Source: Lachnospiraceae bacterium
GTDB lineage: Bacteria; Bacillota; Clostridia; Lachnospirales; Lachnospiraceae
Assembly: GCA_024681795.1 (NCBI GenBank)
Contig: JAILAD010000020.1
Location: 1-64,000, forward strand
Reading direction: 5' to 3'
DNA length: 64,000 nucleotides
The position numbers were made by a program, and so were the translations under genes. Shown here piece after piece: positions 53,692 through 62,337 of the stretch. Each line of letters opens with the position of its first letter. Within the stretch, counting starts at the first letter, position 1. The notes beneath the pieces were generated by a model. That model was not told the origin of the DNA. It ran no database searches and was given only the letters and a program-made list of their open reading frames with translations.

Positions 53692-55143
53692 ATGCGGAAA
53701 TTATATTTTGAATGTGAAACGGGAATCAGCGGCGATATGATTGTGGCATCGCTTCTGGACCTTGGGGCGGATGAAAAGATTTTAAAGGATGCCCTTGCGG
53801 GGATTCACGATGACGGATTTTCCGTAAAAATCAGCCGTGTGATGAAAGCGGGAATCGACTGCTGTGATTTTGATGTGGTGCTGGATGAGGCGCATGAGAA
53901 TCACGATCATGACATGCAGTACCTGTACGGGCATAATACGGAGAAACATATTACGGAGAGCATTGTTCACGAGAATGACCACGGACATGACCACGGACAC
54001 GATCACGAGCATAATCACGACCATGACCACGGATATGACCACGACCATGACCACGACCATGACCACGAACATACCCATGATCACGACCACGACCATCACC
54101 ATAACCATCACCACGGACGGAATTTAAAGGATATTGAGCAAATCATTGACGGTCTTGATATTTCGAAGAAGGCCTCCAAACTGGCAAAGAAGACTTTCCG
54201 TATTCTGGCGGAGGCAGAGTCGAAAGCGCATAAGAAATCCATCGACGAGGTGCATTTTCACGAAGTCGGAGCCATTGATTCCATTGTGGATATCGTTGCA
54301 GCGGCGGTTTGCTTTGACAATCTCGGAATCGATGAAGTTGTTGTAAGGAAAATTTCCGAAGGGCAGGGAACGGTTCGCTGCCAGCACGGAATTCTTCCGG
54401 TTCCGGTTCCGGCGGTTTTGAATATTGCCACGGAGTACGGGCTGCCGATTTCCGTAACCGAACGGCAGGGAGAACTGATTACCCCGACCGGTGCCGCATT
54501 TCTTGCTGCAGTCATGACTTCAAAAAAACTGCCGAAGACCATGAAAATCGTAAAAGCCGGTCTCGGTGCCGGAAAGAGAGAATACGAAATCCCGAGTATC
54601 CTCCGGGCCATTCTGTTTGAAGAAAAGAAATCCGATGAGGAGGAATCCGAACCGGCAGGAAAACCGGAAAAGGGAAAAAAGGAAACCGGAAAACCGGCGA
54701 ATCCGGAAAATACGATTTGGAAACTTGAGAGCAATATTGATGATTCCACAGGGGAAGTTCTGGGATATGTCATGGAGGAACTGCTTGAGGCGGGAGCAAG
54801 GGATGTTTATTATATGCCCGTTTACATGAAGAAAAACCGCCCGGCATGGATTTTATCCGTGATAACCACGGAGGAGAAAATCGCGGAACTGGAGGAAATC
54901 ATCTTCCGCGACACGACCACCATCGGAATCCGCAGGCAGCAGATGGAGCGGACCGTGCTGGAGCGCGTGGAGGTGAAAGTGCAGACCGCATACGGCGAAG
55001 CGGCGGCAAAAATCTGCAGGTACGGTGATTTAACCAAAATATATCCGGAATACGAAAGTGCGGCGCGTCTCGCGAGGGAGACGAAGGTCCCGATTGACAA
55101 GATTTTACGGGATATCGTGGATGCATTTGAAGGGGCGGATTAA
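53692..55143 (+). CDS. larC: nickel insertion protein LarC with histidine-rich segment
   Basis: The 483-residue protein inserts nickel into the pincer nucleotide. ETGISGDMIVASLLDLGA at the N terminus, KSIDEVHFHEVGAIDSIVDI, PVPAVL and the C-terminal LESNIDDSTGEVLGYVMEELL (ESNIDDSTGEVLGYVM) and LYGDL-type region are LarC signatures. Between residues 93 and 141 there are about 25 histidines, mostly as His-Asp pairs, which probably store or deliver nickel. In Lactobacillus larC is read as two frames joined by a programmed frameshift; here it is one open frame. A Lys/Glu/Pro-rich linker lies near 315-340. Confidence 0.94.
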   Translation: MRKLYFECETGISGDMIVASLLDLGADEKILKDALAGIHDDGFSVKISRVMKAGIDCCDFDVVLDEAHENHDHDMQYLYGHNTEKHITESIVHENDHGHDHGHDHEHNHDHDHGYDHDHDHDHDHEHTHDHDHDHHHNHHHGRNLKDIEQIIDGLDISKKASKLAKKTFRILAEAESKAHKKSIDEVHFHEVGAIDSIVDIVAAAVCFDNLGIDEVVVRKISEGQGTVRCQHGILPVPVPAVLNIATEYGLPISVTERQGELITPTGAAFLAAVMTSKKLPKTMKIVKAGLGAGKREYEIPSILRAILFEEKKSDEEESEPAGKPEKGKKETGKPANPENTIWKLESNIDDSTGEVLGYVMEELLEAGARDVYYMPVYMKKNRPAWILSVITTEEKIAELEEIIFRDTTTIGIRRQQMERTVLERVEVKVQTAYGEAAAKICRYGDLTKIYPEYESAARLARETKVPIDKILRDIVDAFEGAD

Positions 55144-55273
55144 AAAAATCTTTTTAAGGAACTTCTTGTATAGTAAAATAAAGAAGTATGGAAACAAAAG
55201 AAGCAGGAAAACATAGAAGTAAAAAATACGGAAGCACGAAGATAAAGCGATTTGAAGAAGGAGGATTTCTATT

Positions 55274-55681
55274 ATGGCATGTTTTTTGGTACCCGCTACG
55301 GAAGCAGTTGTGACGACAATTATCACAAAGGTTGTGGAGGCACGTGAAAAGAAAGCAGGTGTTGAGCATGTAAGTGAGGCGGAATTAAAGGAAGTAAAAA
55401 CGCCTTTTTCCAAAAAAATGAAATGGCTGAACGGTTTGTTATGGGGCGGTTCGGTGCTCCTGGCCTTCGAGCATTTATGGCATGGTGAGATTACTCCGTT
55501 TTTCCCGTTCCTTACGGCAATGGCAGATCCGGCAGAAACCGCGGATATGCTGCATGAGATGGCAACTTCCGGTGTGGCGATGGCAGCAGTGGTTACGCTT
55601 GTGTGGGGCGGTGTTGTGATTGTATCAGGTGTACTTGAGAAACGCGCCGCAGCCGAAAAAGAGGCAGAGGAGACGCAATAA
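55274..55681 (+). CDS. small membrane protein of unknown function (first of a pair)
   Basis: The 135-residue protein has an N-terminal stretch with TEAVVTTIITKVVEAREKK and two membrane segments (about 54-72 and 98-120) separated by a loop with HGEITPFFPFLTAM. The tail is Glu/Ala-rich. GAAGGAGG precedes the ATG. It overlaps the next small membrane protein gene by one base (TAATG), so the two are co-translated and may form a complex. They follow larC by 130 bp. I do not recognise the family. Confidence 0.75.
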   Translation: MACFLVPATEAVVTTIITKVVEAREKKAGVEHVSEAELKEVKTPFSKKMKWLNGLLWGGSVLLAFEHLWHGEITPFFPFLTAMADPAETADMLHEMATSGVAMAAVVTLVWGGVVIVSGVLEKRAAAEKEAEETQ

Positions 55682-55992
55682 TGACACTTCTTATCACAAT
55701 TCTTGCCGCAGTTGCTGCGACCGTTATCTGGTATTCCGGTGAAAAAGCAAGAAAACTCCACGTCGGAATGCTTGTATGCATGTTCTGGGGTGCGTCATTA
55801 ATGTGGCTTGTGGATGCCGTTGTGGAATTTGCGGAAATCCGCGCCGAATATTTTACCCCGGCGCCGGCGGATATGCTGAATGATGCATTTCTGGGATTTT
55901 CCGTAATTGCTCTTGCTCTGGTTATCTGGATTGTTACGGTTTTAATCCGGGATCCGAACGGGGTATTTAAAAAGAGACTGAAGAAAAATTAA
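55681..55992 (+). CDS. small membrane protein of unknown function (second of a pair)
   Basis: The 103-residue protein has three likely membrane segments (about 1-18, 27-46 and 70-90), with GEKARKLHVGMLVCMFWGASLMW (as GEKARKLHVGML, VCMFWGASLMW) and a basic end KKRLKKN. It starts within the stop codon of the preceding gene, which supports joint assembly of the two proteins. A terminator for this operon lies at 56029. The function is unknown. Confidence 0.72.
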   Translation: MTLLITILAAVAATVIWYSGEKARKLHVGMLVCMFWGASLMWLVDAVVEFAEIRAEYFTPAPADMLNDAFLGFSVIALALVIWIVTVLIRDPNGVFKKRLKKN

Positions 55993-56017
55993 TGACGGAA
56001 GTAATACAGCGTATTTA

Positions 56018-57025
56018 TCAGGATTTGGAAGAAGCCTTCTTAACTTTGTAAGGCTTCTTTTTATTTCCGAACTGAAAAAGAATCAGCGGAAATACGGATA
56101 AAAGCATGCAGCTTAAAACCATTCCGGAATGGATGGTAACGGCCTTGTCGCCGTGGCGCTGCACAAGATATTCAAGATAACCCGTAACGCCGAGGGCTGC
56201 GAGTTCCAAAAGTACGGGAAGAAGGAAAATGAATTTGAATTTTTTCCGTCTTACGGCGCGAATCAGAAAATAAATTAAGACCGCAACCAGAAAGACCGCG
56301 GAGGCAACCTGAATGATGCTGACGAATCCGTTAAACGGAAAATAGCCGGCGTCATATCTGGCGCTTTCGAGAACCAGTTCCGCGGAACCGAAAAGAAGAA
56401 GGAATGCACATGCGGTGCAGCCTTTTTTATTTTTATGGAACTGGTAAAAGACGGTCGTCAGTATTCCGATCAGGGAAAATGCGAGGAATCCGAAGAAATA
56501 AATTGCGAGCCGGTATTCCGTTTCTCCCTGGCTGTTCAGTGCTTTTGCGGTAATCGGCAGTGAAATCAGCCGCTCGTCGGTAATGACCATTCTTCCGAGG
56601 CAGCTCTGGTGATAGCGACAGGTTAAATAAAGAAGGCCGATTCCGAATGCGGTTCCCGGGGCAAGGGCATCCAAAAGCTCCGCGAGATTTTTGTTCAAAT
56701 GAAGTAACCGTACGAGAACGGCTGCCAGGAGGATGCCCGGGATGATGCCGAGTAAGGAAAATGTATCGAAATCTTTTGAGATAATTGCGCCCCACAGACT
56801 TTCAAAACGGGACTGATGGGAGTACCAGTAAAGAATTCTGCATAACAGGAAGGAAAAGGCAACTCCGAAGGGGAGGAACACAAAAAGGGAGAGTGTTCTT
56901 TTTTTGCCGTCTTTTGTGGTGTACAGGCATAAGGTATAGAAAAACCATGCAGGAATCGTGAGCACAATCAAAATTGCGCTCCAGGTGATTTCCGTATTGT
57001 CGATGATGAGTGCGGTTGCGTTCAT
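56018..57025 (-). CDS. Lgt-like polytopic membrane protein
   Basis: The 335-residue protein has about seven or eight membrane segments. SLLGIIPGILLAAVLVRLL followed by LLDALAPGTAFGIGLLYLTCRYHQSCLGR (LLDALAPGTAFGIG, CRYHQSCLGR) and later ELVLESARYDAGYFPFNGFVSI (VLESARYDAGYFPFNGF) resemble prolipoprotein diacylglyceryl transferase, but the spacing is unusual and the essential residues cannot be confirmed by eye. It ends a minus-strand operon with the glycosidase and the Rrf2 regulator. Its last codons overlap the terminator of the convergent operon. Confidence 0.7.
   Translation of the reverse strand: MNATALIIDNTEITWSAILIVLTIPAWFFYTLCLYTTKDGKKRTLSLFVFLPFGVAFSFLLCRILYWYSHQSRFESLWGAIISKDFDTFSLLGIIPGILLAAVLVRLLHLNKNLAELLDALAPGTAFGIGLLYLTCRYHQSCLGRMVITDERLISLPITAKALNSQGETEYRLAIYFFGFLAFSLIGILTTVFYQFHKNKKGCTACAFLLLFGSAELVLESARYDAGYFPFNGFVSIIQVASAVFLVAVLIYFLIRAVRRKKFKFIFLLPVLLELAALGVTGYLEYLVQRHGDKAVTIHSGMVLSCMLLSVFPLILFQFGNKKKPYKVKKASSKS
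56029..56063 (+). terminator. terminator of the lar - small membrane protein operon
   Basis: AAGAAGCCTT (56029-56038) pairs with AAGGCTTCTT (56050-56059), followed by TTT and A/T bases. It lies within the 3' end of the convergent Lgt-like gene. Confidence 0.82.
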
Positions 57026-57093
57026 GGGTAAATCTGTTTTCCCTGTTTTTTAATTCATGCTGATTGCAGTTCCGTGAATTTTACGTAAAAAGC

Positions 57094-58842
57094 CTAATTA
57101 TTTTCATCTTCCGGAAGTGCCGTTGCAAAGTAAAGGATGTCGCTTACGGTGCGTTCGGTATCAAAGTCTATGTGGTTCGAGACGTGGTCGCGGATAATGA
57201 TTTCAGCGGTTTGCCCGCCGTCGAGTACATAGGCGTTCTCCACTTTTTTGGTCATCATCATCTCGCGCGCCTCTGCAATGGTGCAGGTCGGTGTGCCGTA
57301 GCCGTTGTTGCAGGTGGTTAAAAGATAATGGCCGTTCCCGCGTGTCGAAAGGATGGAGCGGGAATAACGGGTGTTTACTTCGCCGATTAAATAGCTGTTG
57401 CTGGACTGATGGGGCTCTCCGTCGGCAATCAGAACCGGTCCGAATGCAAGCGTAAAGAGTACGTCGTTGTCTTTTACATACTGCTCCGCCTGTTCTTTGC
57501 TTGCCAGCTCCCCGGCATAGGTAAAGAGAAGTTCTCCGTCGGAGTTAACGTGGCAGAGCTCCAGTTTTACGGGGTTGAAGCGGTAAAGCGTGCGGTTGTA
57601 AACAGTCATGCCTTCGGCACGGAATTTATAGAAGTCGCCGTTCATGGCAACCACGGCATTGGCTTCTTTTGCGAGCTCGGAGCCGTATTTTTGTATGGGG
57701 GAGCCGTAGGTGTCCATCGAGAATTTTCTCCGGAACTGCGAAGGATCGGCAACATAAACTTCCGCAAAATTACAGCCGTGCCCCAGTACACGTTCCTTCC
57801 AGACGATGGCAAGGATGGTATCGTCGGCATAGTATTCGATCGGCTTTCGTAAGAAGTCTGCGTTCGGGACGAAGAAGGGCTCTTTGTCGCCGACAAGCTG
57901 GGGATATTCGGCGAGTAATTTTACGATATCGTTCGGATCTTCCGTGATGCCGTATTTTTCGGGGTTCGGAACCGGACCTTTGGTAGCGTCTTCCGCAAGA
58001 CTGTAGACTTTCGGGATAAAGGTCAGATCCCCTAAAACTTCACTTTTGATGTTGTTAGCGTAGTTTCCGCCCGAAGAAGACCCGTTTAACGCAAGCTGCA
58101 GGTCGTTATTCGGCAGGACTTTCCACTCTCCGTTCTGATAATTTAATTCCAGTCCGACCTGTGTGTCGGTGTAGTAAGCCGGGGCATTCTGCAAAACCTT
58201 ATCTACGGCTGACTGATAAATTTCGTCCAGAACATCGGTACGGTAGTTATTGTCTTTATCGTATACGTCGGATTTTTTTGAATTTTCGACACGATACTCG
58301 AGCTCTTTGTCGACCTCCGTTAATATATCGGGAACCAGGGTGTTCAGATTTAAGGAGGTGAATTCATATGTCTGCTTTGCTTTTGTACCGTTTAAGGAAG
58401 GCATTCCGTATGATTTGTATGAATAACTGTCCTTCAGTGATTTTTCCAAAAGAAGCGCGGGGGCATCCGGCTGTGTCAGGGAGGGATTAACCTGCATCGG
58501 ACCGTTCAGCATTGCATTGGCGGAGTCTTCCTCACCTGCGCAGACGTAAGCCATGAAGGCATTCGCGGCATCTTCCGGCTGTTTGGAGGGCATGAAAACC
58601 AGCGTGCCTGATGTTTTGGAAAGTGCGAAGTAGAACAGAATCGCAAAGGAAAAGATTCCGGAGAGCAGCGCCCAGGGGAGTTTGATTTTTCTGTTTTTTG
58701 CAAGGAGAACAAAGGTAAAAAACAGGATTACGAAGATAACCACAACGACCGCGAGAATCAGAAACGAGGCTTCATCCACGTTTTGTGCGGCTGTTACGGT
58801 GTTTTGAAAAAACAGGGTAATTGCGGTGAGAATTTTATTCAT
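57094..58842 (-). CDS. membrane-anchored phosphodiester glycosidase (NAGPA-like)
   Basis: The 582-residue protein has two membrane segments near the N terminus (about 25-47 and 57-74) and a long extracellular part. Residues about 80-300 form a domain I do not recognise, perhaps a lipoprotein-like cap. The C-terminal 250 residues are a phosphodiester glycosidase domain with AVVAMNGDFYKF, GPVLIADGEP, RSILSTRGNGHYLL, VENAYVLDGGQTAEIII and VSDILYFA. The human relative uncovers mannose 6-phosphate tags; bacterial members may trim cell-surface phosphodiesters such as exopolysaccharide. It lies 3 bp downstream of the Rrf2 gene. Confidence 0.9.
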   Translation of the reverse strand: MNKILTAITLFFQNTVTAAQNVDEASFLILAVVVVIFVILFFTFVLLAKNRKIKLPWALLSGIFSFAILFYFALSKTSGTLVFMPSKQPEDAANAFMAYVCAGEEDSANAMLNGPMQVNPSLTQPDAPALLLEKSLKDSYSYKSYGMPSLNGTKAKQTYEFTSLNLNTLVPDILTEVDKELEYRVENSKKSDVYDKDNNYRTDVLDEIYQSAVDKVLQNAPAYYTDTQVGLELNYQNGEWKVLPNNDLQLALNGSSSGGNYANNIKSEVLGDLTFIPKVYSLAEDATKGPVPNPEKYGITEDPNDIVKLLAEYPQLVGDKEPFFVPNADFLRKPIEYYADDTILAIVWKERVLGHGCNFAEVYVADPSQFRRKFSMDTYGSPIQKYGSELAKEANAVVAMNGDFYKFRAEGMTVYNRTLYRFNPVKLELCHVNSDGELLFTYAGELASKEQAEQYVKDNDVLFTLAFGPVLIADGEPHQSSNSYLIGEVNTRYSRSILSTRGNGHYLLTTCNNGYGTPTCTIAEAREMMMTKKVENAYVLDGGQTAEIIIRDHVSNHIDFDTERTVSDILYFATALPEDENN

Positions 58843-58845
58843 GAA

Positions 58846-59274
58846 TCAGTTTCCCGCCTTTTTGTTGTCCGGGTTTTCGGAAATGAGATCGCTTAATTTC
58901 TTGCCGTAGAAGAAGTCATGGACCAGATTGTCAAACTCCGTCCATAAAGGAAGTGTCTGACAGGAACTTCGTCTCGGACAGTCATATTCCGGATGTGCGA
59001 TGCAGGCTACGGAGTTCAGGTTGCCTTCCATCAGCTCGAGAATTTCGCCGACCGGATACTCTTCGGGTTTGCGACAGAGTTTGTAGCCGCCGCCTTTTCC
59101 GCTAGCGCCTACTAAAAGTCCTCCCGCAACCATGTCTTTTACGATGATTTCCAGGTATTTTTTGGATATTTCCTGTCTTGCGGCAATGTCCTTAAGAGGG
59201 ATATAACTGCCGTTGTCGTGCTCTGCCAAATCTATCATAACGCGGATTGCGTAACGCCCTTTAGTTGAAATCAT
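58846..59274 (-). CDS. Rrf2 family regulator with cysteine cluster
   Basis: The protein of 142 residues starts at the ATG at 59274, preceded by GGAGGAAG. It has the Rrf2 winged helix MISTKGRYAIRVMIDLAEH, AARQEISKKYLEIIVKDM, and GGLLVGASGKGGGYKL. Three cysteines in SVACIAHPEYDCPRRSSC (positions about 91, 99 and 105 of this numbering) resemble the [2Fe-2S] ligands of IscR/NsrR, so it may sense iron-sulphur status, nitric oxide or redox state. It is the first gene of the minus-strand operon and its own promoter contains inverted repeats fit for self-regulation. Confidence 0.92.
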   Translation of the reverse strand: MISTKGRYAIRVMIDLAEHDNGSYIPLKDIAARQEISKKYLEIIVKDMVAGGLLVGASGKGGGYKLCRKPEEYPVGEILELMEGNLNSVACIAHPEYDCPRRSSCQTLPLWTEFDNLVHDFFYGKKLSDLISENPDNKKAGN

Positions 59275-59303
59275 GGTATCTTCCTCCGTATCAAACATTA
59301 CCT

Positions 59304-59333
59304 ATTATACCTTAGGGTAAGTAGGTAAATCAA
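59304..59333 (-). promoter_or_regulatory. promoter and probable operator of the rrf2 operon
   Basis: On the minus strand TTGATT (59328-59333) and TATAAT (59304-59309) are 18 bp apart. TTACC and GGTAA arms, and the inner TACC-CTAA-GGTA, overlap the -10 region and could be the Rrf2 binding site. Confidence 0.65.
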
Positions 59334-59344
59334 GAGTGAGTTAC

Positions 59345-59407
59345 GGGGACAGTCCCTCTTGTGTCGCACGGGGACAGTCCCCGTTGCGCACCCTGGGGAC
59401 AGTCCCC
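59345..59407. repeat. three GGGGACAGTCCCC palindromes (REP-like family 2)
   Basis: Copies lie at 59345-59356 (shortened), 59369-59383 (full, with outer C/G) and 59395-59407, at about 25-bp spacing. This palindrome is known to occur as scattered intergenic repeats near Y1-type transposases in other bacteria. It marks the border between the Rrf2 operon and the more AT-rich sensor region. Confidence 0.8.
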
Positions 59408-59414
59408 GGACTGG

Positions 59415-59443
59415 TTGAATATGGAAAACAGGATTGTTATACT
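59415..59443 (+). promoter_or_regulatory. promoter of the sensor operon
   Basis: TTGAAT (59415-59420) and TATACT (59438-59443) are 17 bp apart, starting directly after the last REP-like copy. The position rules out translation starts before about 59450 and supports the ATG at 59478. Confidence 0.7.
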
Positions 59444-59477
59444 GACATTGGCAGTAAATCTTTTTTTAGGGAGAATT

Positions 59478-60149
59478 ATGATACATAAAAAGGATATTAT
59501 TATCAATCGAGTAATTGTGATCCTTCGATCGGTTGTTTTTGGTTGGTATTTATATATTTTTACCGGAATATTTTATACGAATGAGTCATTTTATCCGCTG
59601 AAGGATCTGTTCCGCTGTGATATAAATAAGAGACTGCAAATTATTGCAGTCTCCTTTATATGCCTGGCGGCAGGGACATTACTCTCAACATCGCTTTCTT
59701 CATTGGAAAAGAAAGTATCTGAAAGAAAACCACGGATTAACCGCTGGATGCCTGTGTCCGTCATATTATTGGCATTACTTCCGTTCGCATTGTTGTTACG
59801 AGACTACAATGAGACGTTTTTTTATCATATATCAAACGAACCCGGAGCAGATAATTTATTTCTGTTTGTAATAGCCGTTGCTATTCAGATGGTATATTTT
59901 ATTCACCTGGTCAGCATTGGAGCAGAGATAAAAGAGAAAGAATATGCGCATACAATTTCGGCGTTGTTGGCCGGTAAGGAAAATATTGAGAAAAAAATTG
60001 AGGAACAGGAGAAGCAGAAGAAACGGATAACAGAACGAATGGCTGAGATTTCTGATATGATTGCGGATAATCCGCAGGTTCCGCCAGAGGTAAAGAAATA
60101 TTTTGATGAAGTGAGAACAGAGGAGTGGGTTTCGAATGAACATTCATAA
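59478..60149 (+). CDS. membrane protein with C-terminal coiled coil, paired with a sensor kinase
   Basis: The 223-residue protein starts at 59478, with AGGGAG before the ATG. It has four membrane segments (about 9-28, 46-66, 87-106 and 122-142) and then a long charged coiled coil (about 150-190, EIKEKEYAHTISALLAGKENIEKK as EIKEKEYAHTIS and ALLAGKENIEKK). It ends in a short acidic region. It has no catalytic motif and I do not recognise it. Its end overlaps the kinase start by 14 bp, so it is likely an accessory sensor or partner of that kinase. It resembles the membrane half of agr-type kinases without the ATPase. Confidence 0.75.
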   Translation: MIHKKDIIINRVIVILRSVVFGWYLYIFTGIFYTNESFYPLKDLFRCDINKRLQIIAVSFICLAAGTLLSTSLSSLEKKVSERKPRINRWMPVSVILLALLPFALLLRDYNETFFYHISNEPGADNLFLFVIAVAIQMVYFIHLVSIGAEIKEKEYAHTISALLAGKENIEKKIEEQEKQKKRITERMAEISDMIADNPQVPPEVKKYFDEVRTEEWVSNEHS

Positions 60150-61512
60150 TCTGTATGTTTTTTTATATTTTTTTATAATGCATGTCGGCCTGGCAGGACA
60201 AGCGGCTTTTATTATTCCGTTTAAAAAAAATCGCAGAATTCCATGTCTCCTGGTCTGCTTATTGTTATTAATGCCGACAACGTTTATTGTCATCGCAGTC
60301 AATTACTTTCAGACAGGTTGGGAGACTACTCCGCTCTGGTTTTTTATCGGGCATCTGGCATGCCTGGTACCGCTGTATTTTTGGAGTGAAGGTAATTTTA
60401 TTATAAATTTTCTTATTTTTTTCCCTATTGGATTTCTGGAGAATATTTTATTTGAAGGTTCAATCGGAGTATTGATTTGTTATTTTTCTCCGGACCCGTT
60501 ACCGATTCGGTGTCTTTATGACATAAAGGATTTTAATTTTGTTATCTGGTGGATAGTCATCCAGCTGATAGAATCGGCGGCAACCGTTTATTTTGTAACT
60601 TTTATGAAAAAAATATTTAAAAAGAATCTCCTTGCCAATATTATGTTGGTGGTATATCAACTTCCGGTTTTGCCAATCTCATTTGCATATACGGATCCGA
60701 GATATGAAGTGGTTCGTCCGGATTTTCATATCAGTACTGCTTTGGTCAGCCTTCTGTATTTTCCTTTTTTTTCGTTTCTTGTGCTGCTTACCTATCACAT
60801 ACATGAACGGATTGTATTAAAACGGAAAATGGCTTTGATAGAGAAAGAGTACGGGAAACTCTATGAGCAATACGGTATCTATGTCCGTAACTCTGAAAAA
60901 AACAGGTACTGGCGGCATGACATTAATAATCATCTGACAGTCATGGAAAGTATGCTGGAAAGCCTGGATGAAGAAGCTAATTCAATGAGGCGGAATTTGA
61001 AAAGGGTTGTATCGGAAACAGGGGAAGCGATTCTCGAAAGTAAAAAAAATGACATCGTCTGTTATTCCGGTAATGCCTTGACAGATACGCTGCTAATGGT
61101 AAAGAAGTCTCTTGCGGACGAAAAAAAGATTCAGATGGATATCCGGACAGAGCCGTTAAAAAATACTTTCGTATCGGATTATGATTTGATTGCACTGCTT
61201 TCGAATCTGCTGGATAATGCAATGGAGGCTACAGAGAAACTGGATGAAAATGAACGAAAAATTACGTTCTATATGTACGAAAAGAACGGCTATCTGTGTG
61301 TTGATGTAAACAACTCCGTATCGGAGGGTACAGATCCGGTGAAAAGAGGATTTGACACAACAAAGACAGACCGGAATCAGCATGGTCTGGGTACATACAT
61401 TATTCGTTCCGTAGTCAGAAAATACAAAGGATATGAAAAAACCGTCACAGACGGAAATATTTTTCGATATTTTGCAGCTCTTAAAACAGAAGGGGAGTCT
61501 AATGCCGGCTGA
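60136..61512 (+). CDS. agr-like sensor histidine kinase with GHKL ATPase
   Basis: The 458-residue kinase has about six membrane segments (residues 5-215), a short coiled linker, the phospho-acceptor His261 in RYWRHDINNHLTVM and a GHKL ATPase domain with LLSNLLDNAMEA (N box) and HGLGTYIIRSVVRKY (G box). This is the layout of AgrC/VirS-type quorum or peptide sensors, but no agrB or agrD gene is seen. The start overlaps the coiled-coil membrane gene. Its 3' end overlaps the convergent LytTR regulator by 14 bp, an unusual arrangement for a cognate pair. Confidence 0.93.
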   Translation: MNIHNLYVFLYFFIMHVGLAGQAAFIIPFKKNRRIPCLLVCLLLLMPTTFIVIAVNYFQTGWETTPLWFFIGHLACLVPLYFWSEGNFIINFLIFFPIGFLENILFEGSIGVLICYFSPDPLPIRCLYDIKDFNFVIWWIVIQLIESAATVYFVTFMKKIFKKNLLANIMLVVYQLPVLPISFAYTDPRYEVVRPDFHISTALVSLLYFPFFSFLVLLTYHIHERIVLKRKMALIEKEYGKLYEQYGIYVRNSEKNRYWRHDINNHLTVMESMLESLDEEANSMRRNLKRVVSETGEAILESKKNDIVCYSGNALTDTLLMVKKSLADEKKIQMDIRTEPLKNTFVSDYDLIALLSNLLDNAMEATEKLDENERKITFYMYEKNGYLCVDVNNSVSEGTDPVKRGFDTTKTDRNQHGLGTYIIRSVVRKYKGYEKTVTDGNIFRYFAALKTEGESNAG

Positions 61513-62218
61513 GTCCCTCAAAGAAAGCATTTCGAACTTCCTTTATATGGGGACGTGAGACAGGAATTTTAACTCCGTTTGCAAGAATAACGTATGTGGT
61601 CTGATAGTTGGTTATTCTGTTTGTATTAATAATATAGCTTTTGTGACAGAGTACAAAATAATCCGGCAGTTTTGGGATGAAAGCACTTAAATGTCCGTAT
61701 GTGGATATGGAATCTGATTCGGTGTGAATTGTAAGGACACGTAAATCACTTTCTATATACAGTATATTGTGTGCATAAATCTTTCGAATTCCGTTTCGCA
61801 CTTCCTGAACGGACAATGTAAATTTTGATTCGATTTGGATCATTTCAAAGATTCGGGAGAGGGTGTCCGAAAGGTTTTCCCTGCTAATTGGTTTGCAAAT
61901 AATCCCGCTTGGATCGGTGTTAAAAATGCCCGAGACGAGTTGCGGATATCCGGTAATATAGACGAATTTCCACATAGTATCTTTTTTCTGTAATTCCGCT
62001 ACATGTTCAATTCCGTTTTCATTTCCGAGACAGATATCAACAAAAATGATTCCGGTCTGTTTTTCCTTGTTTTTCAGGGCAAGACAGAGAGATTCATAAT
62101 TGCTGCATTTATGAAAAGGGAGAGAAAGGTCCGGAAATAACTCGTTAACGGTTTTCTCAAGAGAAGAACATACTTCGTAATTATCATCCAAAACGGCAAA
62201 AAAAACACAGGGTTTCAT
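61499..62218 (-). CDS. LytTR-type response regulator
   Basis: The 239-residue regulator has a receiver domain with VLDDN acidic residues at the N terminus, phosphorylated Asp61 (IIFVDICLGNENGIEH) and Lys in ICKPISREN. A LytTR DNA-binding domain (about 130-235) with ILYIESDLRVLTIHTESDS, DYFVLCHKSYIINTNRI and IPVSRPHIKEVRNAF follows. It fits the adjacent GHKL kinase as partner although the genes converge. The ATG at 62218 is chosen (a GTG nine bases earlier is possible). Its likely targets include the repeat protein gene at 62500. Confidence 0.93.
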   Translation of the reverse strand: MKPCVFFAVLDDNYEVCSSLEKTVNELFPDLSLPFHKCSNYESLCLALKNKEKQTGIIFVDICLGNENGIEHVAELQKKDTMWKFVYITGYPQLVSGIFNTDPSGIICKPISRENLSDTLSRIFEMIQIESKFTLSVQEVRNGIRKIYAHNILYIESDLRVLTIHTESDSISTYGHLSAFIPKLPDYFVLCHKSYIINTNRITNYQTTYVILANGVKIPVSRPHIKEVRNAFFEGLSRH

Positions 62219-62255
62219 TATAATCACTCTTTTCCGAATTTTTTGAACACGTATA

Positions 62256-62285
62256 AATGTAACACGTTCCTGATTTTTCTGTAAA
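62256..62285 (-). promoter_or_regulatory. probable promoter of the LytTR regulator gene
   Basis: On the minus strand TTTACA (62280-62285) and TACATT (62256-62261) are 18 bp apart, with TG one base before the -10. Confidence 0.4.
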
Positions 62286-62337
62286 TGGAAAAACTTATTT
62301 TCAATATTGTATTTTTATACCCGGGAAAGCAAGTTAT

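Noticed and set aside
53782-54114. Minus-strand frame rich in Met and Val
   Set aside because: It is only the reverse translation of the His-Asp codons in larC.
59361-59477. Earlier start for the coiled-coil membrane protein
   Set aside because: The upstream in-frame sequence is the REP-like repeat and the promoter itself; AGGGAG supports 59478.
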